Below the pieces are notes generated by a model. The model ran no database searches and had not been told where the DNA came from. It saw nothing but the letters and a program-made list of their open reading frames with translations. A program made the translations under genes and the position numbers. From an uncultured Planctomycetaceae bacterium (GTDB lineage Bacteria; Planctomycetota; Planctomycetia; Pirellulales; Pirellulaceae), in assembly GCA_937904535.1 (NCBI GenBank), contig CALELC010000009.1, positions 1 through 5,300 of the forward strand: a stretch of DNA of 5,300 nt, given 5' to 3'. Each line of letters opens with the position of its first letter. Position 1 is the first letter of the stretch. Positions 1-5,300 of the stretch are shown one piece after another.

Positions 1-722
1 AGCGGCGCTATAGCGTCTACGTGCCCGCGCAGTATGACGGCAGCACTCCTGCCGCATTGATGGTGTTTCAAGACGGCCACGCGTATGTCGGCCCCGGCGG
101 CGATTTCCGCGCTGCTACCGTGTTCGACAACTTGATTCACCGCGGCGAGATGCCAATTACGATCGGTGTGTTCGTAGATCCGGGAACCAAAGGTCAGCTC
201 GGCGAAAAACGCGGATGGAACCCGCGGCCGACCAATCGGGCGGTTGAGTATGACACAGTCAGTGACGATTATGCTCGGTTTCTGCTGGAGGATTTGCTGC
301 CTGAGGCAACCAAGGGACTGCGGATCACCGAGAATCCCGAACTGCGGGCGATCTGTGGCATGAGCTCAGGCGGCATCTGTGCCTTTTCAGTCGCCTGGTT
401 CCGCCCCGATTCCTTCCGCAAGGTGATCAGCCACATCGGCAGTTTCGTGGACATCCGCGGTGGGCACGTGTACCCCGCGTTGGTTCGCAAGAGCGAGAAC
501 AAGCCGCTGCGGATATTTCTGCAGGATGGAGCGAACGACCTGGATAATCAGCACGGTAACTGGCCGTTGGCGAACCTGCAGATGGCGAATTCGCTCGCCT
601 TCAAGAAGTACGATTACAAGTTTGTGTATGGTGATGGGGAGCACAACGGTCGCCACGGCGGAACCATTTTTCCTGATTCGCTGCGATGGTTATGGCGAGA
701 TTGGAAAGATGAGCAGCCGTGA
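1..722 (+). CDS. Enterochelin esterase-like alpha/beta hydrolase, 3' part (N-terminus outside window)
   Basis: This is a putative serine esterase of the Fes/esterase D type (PF00756-like alpha/beta hydrolase fold). The open frame runs in from the left edge: codons from base 3 read RRYSVYVPAQYDG, a typical first core strand of this family, so the GTG at 21 is internal and the real start lies upstream. The nucleophile elbow is GMSSGG, with the catalytic Ser codon at 363-365. The probable acid is the Asp in GANDLDN (codon 537-539), and the probable His is in GEHNGRHGG (codon 642-644), so the triad is complete and in the expected order. Other family-like stretches are LMVFQDGHAYVG and ITIGVFVDPG. 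The gene ends at TGA 720-722 soon after the His, with no C-terminal extra domain; related proteins are sometimes fused to a gluconolactonase-like domain. The substrate cannot be read from sequence: carbohydrate esters or siderophore esters are both possible. Export is likely by analogy, but the signal peptide region is not visible. Confidence 0.88.
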   Translation, partial: RRYSVYVPAQYDGSTPAALMVFQDGHAYVGPGGDFRAATVFDNLIHRGEMPITIGVFVDPGTKGQLGEKRGWNPRPTNRAVEYDTVSDDYARFLLEDLLPEATKGLRITENPELRAICGMSSGGICAFSVAWFRPDSFRKVISHIGSFVDIRGGHVYPALVRKSENKPLRIFLQDGANDLDNQHGNWPLANLQMANSLAFKKYDYKFVYGDGEHNGRHGGTIFPDSLRWLWRDWKDEQP

Positions 723-761
723 AGTGACGGCCTACAATTGCGGTTAGATCGCGTTGGGCAA

Positions 762-799
762 TTGGCAGTCGAACCAACTGACAGCTGTTGCGTTGGCAG
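762..799. repeat. Pair of TTGGCAG direct repeats, possible operator
   Basis: TTGGCAG occurs at 762-768 and again at 793-799, 31 bases apart, close to three helical turns. Between them lies an imperfect dyad (CCAAC at 774-778 against GTTGG at 792-796, around the palindrome ACAGCTGT at 781-788). The palindrome CAATTG is also present twice (735-740 and 759-764). The gap between the esterase stop and the cyclase start holds no other recognisable element and no T-tract terminator. A regulatory role is only a guess; repeats this short can arise by chance. Confidence 0.2.
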
Positions 800-859
800 C
801 GATCCGCAGCCGTCCAATCCCTTTCAGTGAACACGGAATGATCGATTCTGTGTTTCAGA

Positions 860-865
860 TAAAAT
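860..865 (+). promoter_or_regulatory. Possible -10 box directly before the cyclase gene
   Basis: TAAAAT matches the sigma-70 -10 consensus at five of six positions and sits nine bases before the ATG at 875. No good -35 is found at 16-18 bases upstream (the best, ATGATC at 838-843, matches three of six). If the box is real, transcription would begin at about 872-875, giving a leaderless or nearly leaderless mRNA. That would fit the lack of a usable Shine-Dalgarno before either candidate start. Confidence 0.25.
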
Positions 866-874
866 CCGGTGAGA

Positions 875-2098
875 ATGACCGAATCTGACCTTCCCGAACC
901 GATTTCCGATCCACGTGACATCCACTTCTCGGTGCCGCAGGTGCATCGGTTACGGACGACTTGGGAAGTCGCAGGCGACGATTTCGATGAACTGCTCGAT
1001 GTGCTGCATCCTTCTGGCACGGGACGACCCAAGGTGGTGCTGTGGGCCGATGCCGACGTCGCCCGCAGCAGCCCGCGTGTGGCGGGAATTGCAAAGCGGC
1101 TGGCCAAGTCTCCGCGGGTGGAACTGGTCGGTTCCACTCGGCTGGTGCCAGGCGGAGAAATCGTCAAAAACACACCGGAAATCATTCAGTCGCTGCTGAG
1201 TGAGATCAACGATGCGTTGCTTGACCGCCGCAGCTACATCATCGCCATCGGCGGCGGAGCGATGCTCGATGCCGTCGGCTACGCCGCGGCGATCGCGCAC
1301 CGCGGCATTCGCCTCGTTCGCATCCCGACCACCACGCTTGCGCAGGCCGATTCCGGAGTCGGCGTGAAGAATGCCGTCAATTACTTCGGCAAGAAGAACT
1401 GGGTCGGCACGTTCGCGGTTCCCTGGGCCGTGATCAATGATGCGGGGTTTTTGACGACGTTGCCGCAGCGGGAGTTCGTCTGTGGCTTTAGCGAGGCGGT
1501 CAAGGTTTCGCTGCTGAAGGACCGACGGGAATTTGATTTCCTATGTGCGAATGCGGCTTCGATCGCTCGTCGCGACATGACGTTGGCGGTGCAGGCGATT
1601 GAGGCTTCTTGCCAGTTGCATTTGCAGCATATCACGCGCGGCGGTGATCCTTTCGAAGCCCTCGAGGCGCGGCCACTCGATTTCGGGCATTGGTCAGCGC
1701 ATCGGATCGAGCCGCTGACGCAGTACGCCATCCGGCATGGTGAGGCGGTTGCAATCGGTGTTGCCCTGGACTGTATCTATTCGTCACTGGTCCACGGGTT
1801 TCCGGAAGCCGATTGTCGCCGAGTCTGCCAATGCCTGACGGACCTGGGACTGTCGCTTTGGGATGACACGCTCGACGATTTCGAGCAGTTGCTGGTGGGG
1901 CTCGAGGAGTTCCGGCAGCATCTCGGTGGTCGGCTGACGGTCACGATGCTCCGTGGCATCGGCCAGCCGATTGATGTCCATAACATCGACCAAGCAGCGA
2001 TGCGCGAAGCCTGTCTGCGGCTACGCCGGATTGCGACTGCGAGCGAGTCGGGGGATCGACGGTCCAGCGATGAACGGTGTACTTCGCCGCTCCGCTGA
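875..2098 (+). CDS. 3-dehydroquinate synthase-like sugar phosphate cyclase (EboD-like)
   Basis: This is a complete 407-residue member of the sugar phosphate cyclase superfamily: NAD-dependent, metal-dependent enzymes that cyclise sugar phosphates, with 3-dehydroquinate synthase (AroB) as prototype; probably cytosolic. In order: the NAD-binding GGGAMLD (126-132); PTTTLAQADSGVGVKNAVN (151-169) with Asp159 and Lys165; GKKNWVG with Lys174 and Asn175; FSEAVK with zinc ligand Glu207 and Lys210; RPLDFGHWSAHRIE (266-279) with Arg266, zinc ligand His272 and His276; and RHGEAVAIG with zinc ligand His288. The catalytic scaffold is therefore intact. Unlike AroB, the LNFGH motif reads LDFGH (Asp269), no lysine is present between residue 215 and this motif, and the C-terminal DKK motif is replaced by FRQHLGG (346-352). 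The RPLDFGHWSAH and FR.HLGG patterns recall EboD of ebo gene clusters, from memory of that family. ATG 875 is chosen; GTG 869 in the same frame adds two residues. Neither has a spaced Shine-Dalgarno. No other shikimate or ebo gene is in the window. The fold is certain; the reaction is not. Confidence 0.9.
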   Translation: MTESDLPEPISDPRDIHFSVPQVHRLRTTWEVAGDDFDELLDVLHPSGTGRPKVVLWADADVARSSPRVAGIAKRLAKSPRVELVGSTRLVPGGEIVKNTPEIIQSLLSEINDALLDRRSYIIAIGGGAMLDAVGYAAAIAHRGIRLVRIPTTTLAQADSGVGVKNAVNYFGKKNWVGTFAVPWAVINDAGFLTTLPQREFVCGFSEAVKVSLLKDRREFDFLCANAASIARRDMTLAVQAIEASCQLHLQHITRGGDPFEALEARPLDFGHWSAHRIEPLTQYAIRHGEAVAIGVALDCIYSSLVHGFPEADCRRVCQCLTDLGLSLWDDTLDDFEQLLVGLEEFRQHLGGRLTVTMLRGIGQPIDVHNIDQAAMREACLRLRRIATASESGDRRSSDERCTSPLR

Positions 2099-2221
2099 TC
2101 AGCCTCTCGCGGCCCGCGTTGGTAAATCGCGCCCAATCGCTCGACGAGTGCGACGAGTCTGCTGCCGTGGCCGGCGCTCCGCTGTCGCTGAACTGCCTTC
2201 AAATCTTGGATTCTTTCTGTA

Positions 2222-2242
2222 GCCGGAGTGCTCGATTCCGGC
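2222..2242. repeat. GC-rich hairpin in intergenic gap
   Basis: GCCGGAGT (2222-2229) pairs with ATTCCGGC (2235-2242) across a five-base loop, giving eight pairs including one G-T. It lies 124 bases after the cyclase stop and 120 bases before the peptidase start. No T-run follows, so it is not a classical intrinsic terminator. It may be a copy of a dispersed palindromic intergenic repeat or a transcript-end structure. The rest of the 2099-2361 gap shows no gene that I can support. Confidence 0.4.
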
Positions 2243-2320
2243 CGTCCGCGTCTCGGTGACGGCAAGAAATCCGCTAACATGCTCCTCGAGCTGTCAGCCG
2301 CCCGCGCGAAGCTTGGTGCG

Positions 2321-2341
2321 AGCGGACCCCTCAGCGGACCC
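2321..2341. repeat. Nine-base direct repeat before the peptidase ribosome site
   Basis: AGCGGACCC occurs at 2321-2329 and 2333-2341, a 12-base period, ending ten bases before the AAGGAG ribosome site. It could be a protein- or RNA-binding pair in the leader, or a small slippage duplication. No function is evident. Confidence 0.3.
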
Positions 2342-2350
2342 ACATCCCAC

Positions 2351-2356
2351 AAGGAG
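2351..2356 (+). promoter_or_regulatory. Strong Shine-Dalgarno for the M16 peptidase gene
   Basis: AAGGAG stands five bases before ATG 2362. This near-perfect site fixes the start of the peptidase even though its signal sequence has an unusually long N-region. It contrasts with the cyclase gene upstream, which has no such site. Confidence 0.75.
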
Positions 2357-2361
2357 AACCG

Positions 2362-5256
2362 ATGTTGATTTTCCGTATCGAGCGCCAGCGTCGGGCGCCG
2401 CAGTCGCTGAAACGGCTACCGACGACCTCGGGCAGCCGAGTAACGTCGCCTAAAATCTTGCCACGCAGGGCATGGAGCGTTTGGGCAGCAGCTTTGCTCG
2501 CGATTCTGACGGCATCGTTCAGCCTTGCCGCTCCACCGCCATCTGCAACTGAAGACAACGCCGCTGATTCCGGCGATCAACATGAGGATTCATCGAAGAA
2601 CGCCGTTATGAAAATCAATGAGATCGAGGGTATTTCCGAGTACCGCCTTAACAACGGCGTTCGGGTGCTGCTGTTCCCTGACGAGAGCAAGGACGTCGTC
2701 ACCGTCAACATGACGGTATTTGTCGGTTCACGCCATGAAGGCTACGGCGAAGCGGGAATGGCTCACCTGCTTGAGCATCTGTTGTTCAAAGGGACTCCCG
2801 ACCATCCCAACATCCCCAAGGCATTGACGGACCGCGGTGCGAACTTCAATGGCACGACCTGGATGGATCGCACCAACTACTATGAGACCCTGCCGGCGAG
2901 CGATGAGAACTTAGAGTTCGCCATTCGCCTGGAGGCTGACCGCCTGCTGAATAGTTTCATTCGCGGCGAAGACTTAGCGAGCGAGATGACGGTCGTCCGC
3001 AACGAGTTTGAACGCGGCGAAAACTCGCCAATTCAAGTGCTCATGCAGCGGATGCAGGCAACCGCCTACGAATGGCACAATTATGGGAAAACTACGATCG
3101 GCAATCGCAGCGATATCGAGCGCGTGCCAATCGTGGCCCTGCGGCGATTTTATCGCAAGTATTACCGGCCTGATAATATCATGATGATCGTGGCCGGGAA
3201 GTTTAATCCCGAAACCGCACTGGAATATCTCAACAAACACTTCGGTTCGCTCTCCATTCCCGATGAGCCGCTGGATCCGACCTATACAGTGGAGCCACCG
3301 CAAGACGGAGAACGGACCGTTGTGCTCCGCCGCGTCGGCGATGTGCAGTATGTGGGCGCCGCATACCATGTGCCGGCCAGCAGCCACCCGGATTTCGCCG
3401 CGATTCGCGCGTTGGTTTATGTGCTTGCCGATGAACCGGGCGGGCGACTGTACAAGCAGATGGTCGAGAAAGAAATCGCCAGCAACGTTTACACGCTGGC
3501 TTCGGCTTTTCATGACCCCGGCATTTTGATGGCTTTCGCCGAGGTGCCGGTAACAACTTCGATCGAGCTGGCTCGCAGCACGATGATCGAAATTTTAGAA
3601 GAATCCTTCGCGAAGACTCCGGTCACCGAGCAGGAAACCGAACGTGCCAAACAACAGATTCTCAAGACCCGCGAGTTAGAAGCTTCCGAATCGAATCGCA
3701 TTGCAATTTCGCTCAGTGACTGGGCAGCTCAAGGCGATTGGCGTCTGTACTTCCTTTTCCGTGACGCCGTCGAAGAGTTGACAGCGGAAAAGATTCAGGC
3801 CGCGGCCGAAAAGTATTTGGTGCGCAATAACCGCACCGTGGGATTGTTCATTCCAACCGAAAAGCCGGAGCGAGTAACGATTCCGGAGTCGCCCGATTTG
3901 ATGGCGCGCTTGGAAGGTTACGTTGGTCGCGAAGATGTCTCGGCAGGTGAAGCGTTTGACGTCAATCCGCTGGCAATCGAGGAGCGAACCGAGCGTGGGG
4001 AACTGTTCCCCGGTTACCAGTACGCTCTGCTGCCGAAGAAGACTCGCGGCAACTCGGTGACGTTGATGCTCACGCTGCGTTTTGGGGATGAGGAGTCGCT
4101 GAAAGGCCGTATCGGTGAAGCGGAATTGGTTGGCGCGCTAATGCAGCGGGGTACCGAAACGCTGAACTATCAGGAACTCGAAGACACGCTCACTCGGCTC
4201 CGCGCCGACCTGTCGATGAACAGCACACCGGGACTATTGCAACTGCGGGTGAAAACCAAACGCGAGTTTTTGGGTGAAGTCGTTGCTTTGATCGGTGACC
4301 TGTTGCGCAAGCCACGGCTGGATGCCGCCGAACTTGAGGTGCTGCGCCGGCAGGTGATCACGAGCATCGAAAGTTCGCTCAACGAACCCCAGGCCCTCGC
4401 ACCTCAAGCGGTACGACGGGCACTAGCACCTTATGAGCCAAGTAATGTGCGCTATGTACACACCTTGCAGGAAGAGTTGGAGCTGTATCGCTCGGTGACG
4501 ATCGAGCAGATCCGTGATTTCTATAAGGAGTTTATTGGCGCTCAAGAGGGCGAACTCGCCGTGGTCGGTGACTTTGATTCCGATGAGATCAAGTCGCAGG
4601 TCAAAGACTTGTTGGCGGACTGGAAGCCGAACAAGCCTTACGTGCGGTTCGACCGACCGGCTGTCACCGACGTCGAGGGCCGTGTTGAGCGGATTTCCAC
4701 GCCGGATAAGTCCAATGCGATGCTCTACAGCAGTTTGCAGCATACGCTGGATGACGAGCATCCTGACTATGCAGCGCTGGAGATGGGAAACTTCATCTTG
4801 GGAGGTGGCTCACTCAGCAGCCGACTGGCGGATCGAGTTCGTCAACAAGAAGGGCTTTCCTATGGGATTCGCTCGGGGTTGTCGGCCCGCCACCGCGACG
4901 AGCGGACGGACTTCACGCTGTATGCGATTACCAATCCTGAAAATGTCGATCGCTTGCTGCAGGTGATCAACGAGGAATTAGCCAAGCTGCGCCAAGAAGG
5001 GGTCACCGAAGAAGAGCTCGCCAGCGCCAAGGAGGCCTACTTGCAGGGTGAACGCGTGCGGCGCGCAGAAGATGCCAGCCTCGCCGGACAGCTGCTCGGT
5101 TCGATGTTCAACCGCCGCACCCTGAAGTTTACGGCGGAGTTCGAGAAGCGAATCGCAGAGGTTTCGAAGGAGCAAGTTGATGAGGCAATTCGCAACTACA
5201 TCCTGCCTCAGCGACTCGTGACCGCGGTTGCTGGCGATTTCGAGAAGCAACCCTGA
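2362..5256 (+). CDS. Exported M16 family zinc metallopeptidase (two-halved, pitrilysin/PqqL-like)
   Basis: This is a complete 964-residue M16 (inverzincin) peptidase, expected to degrade peptides or small unfolded proteins outside the inner membrane. Residues 1-36 are basic, 37-55 hydrophobic, and SLA-AP gives a likely signal peptidase cut near 56-57. The first half (about 90-440) carries the inverted zinc motif HLLEH (135-139: zinc ligands His135 and His139, catalytic base Glu138) and the distal ligand Glu215 in VVRNEFERGENSP. The second half (about 540-960) repeats the fold but reads ELVGA at 588-592 where the zinc motif would be, so it is non-catalytic there. It does hold the substrate-gripping pair Arg827/Tyr834 in RQQEGLSYG, after GGGSLSSRL; the matching positions of the first half are Val368/Asn375. 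One active site thus seems built from both halves, as in single-chain clamshell M16 enzymes such as pitrilysin and insulysin. Length fits that class. The gene has its own strong ribosome site, a 263-base leader gap and no partner peptidase in view. Natural substrate unknown. Confidence 0.95.
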   Translation: MLIFRIERQRRAPQSLKRLPTTSGSRVTSPKILPRRAWSVWAAALLAILTASFSLAAPPPSATEDNAADSGDQHEDSSKNAVMKINEIEGISEYRLNNGVRVLLFPDESKDVVTVNMTVFVGSRHEGYGEAGMAHLLEHLLFKGTPDHPNIPKALTDRGANFNGTTWMDRTNYYETLPASDENLEFAIRLEADRLLNSFIRGEDLASEMTVVRNEFERGENSPIQVLMQRMQATAYEWHNYGKTTIGNRSDIERVPIVALRRFYRKYYRPDNIMMIVAGKFNPETALEYLNKHFGSLSIPDEPLDPTYTVEPPQDGERTVVLRRVGDVQYVGAAYHVPASSHPDFAAIRALVYVLADEPGGRLYKQMVEKEIASNVYTLASAFHDPGILMAFAEVPVTTSIELARSTMIEILEESFAKTPVTEQETERAKQQILKTRELEASESNRIAISLSDWAAQGDWRLYFLFRDAVEELTAEKIQAAAEKYLVRNNRTVGLFIPTEKPERVTIPESPDLMARLEGYVGREDVSAGEAFDVNPLAIEERTERGELFPGYQYALLPKKTRGNSVTLMLTLRFGDEESLKGRIGEAELVGALMQRGTETLNYQELEDTLTRLRADLSMNSTPGLLQLRVKTKREFLGEVVALIGDLLRKPRLDAAELEVLRRQVITSIESSLNEPQALAPQAVRRALAPYEPSNVRYVHTLQEELELYRSVTIEQIRDFYKEFIGAQEGELAVVGDFDSDEIKSQVKDLLADWKPNKPYVRFDRPAVTDVEGRVERISTPDKSNAMLYSSLQHTLDDEHPDYAALEMGNFILGGGSLSSRLADRVRQQEGLSYGIRSGLSARHRDERTDFTLYAITNPENVDRLLQVINEELAKLRQEGVTEEELASAKEAYLQGERVRRAEDASLAGQLLGSMFNRRTLKFTAEFEKRIAEVSKEQVDEAIRNYILPQRLVTAVAGDFEKQP

Positions 5257-5287
5257 TCGAACGCTTGCCGTGACTTGGACGCTCGCC

Positions 5288-5300
5288 GGCACCCTGTGCC
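5288..5300. terminator. Possible terminator hairpin, cut by the window edge
   Basis: GGCAC (5288-5292) and GTGCC (5296-5300) form a perfect five-pair stem with a three-base loop, starting 31 bases after the peptidase stop. The bases before it (GCC at 5285-5287) could extend the stem if GGC follows outside the window. Whether a T-run follows cannot be seen, so terminator is a guess from position. Confidence 0.3.

Noticed and set aside
21..23. GTG at 21 as the esterase start
   Set aside because: The frame is open to the left edge and the upstream codons (RRYSVY) continue the family's conserved first strand, so the start is outside the window.
601..1185. A 194-codon open frame on the - strand across the esterase/cyclase gap
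   Set aside because: It lies antisense to two convincing genes, its translation is rich in Ser, Arg and Thr with no recognisable motif, and it has no ribosome site; it is a shadow of GC-rich coding DNA.
1953..2259. Short + strand frames reaching past the cyclase stop
   Set aside because: They start inside the cyclase in other frames, have no ribosome site and no protein-like composition. I also considered a frameshifted extension of the cyclase, but the protein already ends after its complete C-terminal domain.
2275..2280. TAACAT as a -10 box for the peptidase gene
   Set aside because: It matches the consensus at only four positions and has no credible -35 at 15-18 bases upstream.
1777..2352. 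A 191-codon open frame on the - strand covering the 2099-2352 gap
   Set aside because: Half of it is antisense to the cyclase, the translation is Arg/Ser-rich low-complexity sequence, and it resembles no family I know.
1..5300. An undescribed multi-gene system linking esterase, cyclase and peptidase
   Set aside because: Spacing is wide, the families have no known joint role, and there are no mobility or defence signatures. Co-directionality alone is not enough.

Overview
The window is an ordinary chromosomal stretch of a moderately GC-rich Gram-negative-type bacterium. My best guess is a planctomycete of the Pirellulales (Rhodopirellula/Blastopirellula-like). That guess rests on the style of the enterochelin-esterase-like protein, the absence of a clear ribosome binding site for one gene, the long basic N-region of the exported peptidase and the loose gene packing. 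It is an inference from family resemblance, not a database result.

Layout, all genes on the + strand: (1) the 3' part of a secreted/periplasmic-type alpha/beta-hydrolase esterase (1-722), whose N-terminus lies before the window; (2) a 152-base gap with small repeats and a possible -10 box right in front of the next start; (3) a complete 3-dehydroquinate-synthase-fold sugar phosphate cyclase (875-2098), which keeps the NAD and zinc sites but has lost several residues that define true AroB, and resembles the EboD-type branch; (4) a 263-base gap holding a GC-rich hairpin and a short direct repeat; (5) a complete exported M16 zinc metallopeptidase of 964 residues (2362-5256) with a strong Shine-Dalgarno; (6) a 44-base tail ending in what looks like the first part of a hairpin cut by the window edge.

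The three genes share a strand, but gaps of 152 and 263 bases and the lack of functional linkage suggest separate transcription units rather than an operon. I see no mobile element, CRISPR, tRNA or rRNA. I do not see a clearly new multi-gene system. The most interesting item is the cyclase, whose substrate-site substitutions argue that it does not make 3-dehydroquinate for the shikimate pathway.
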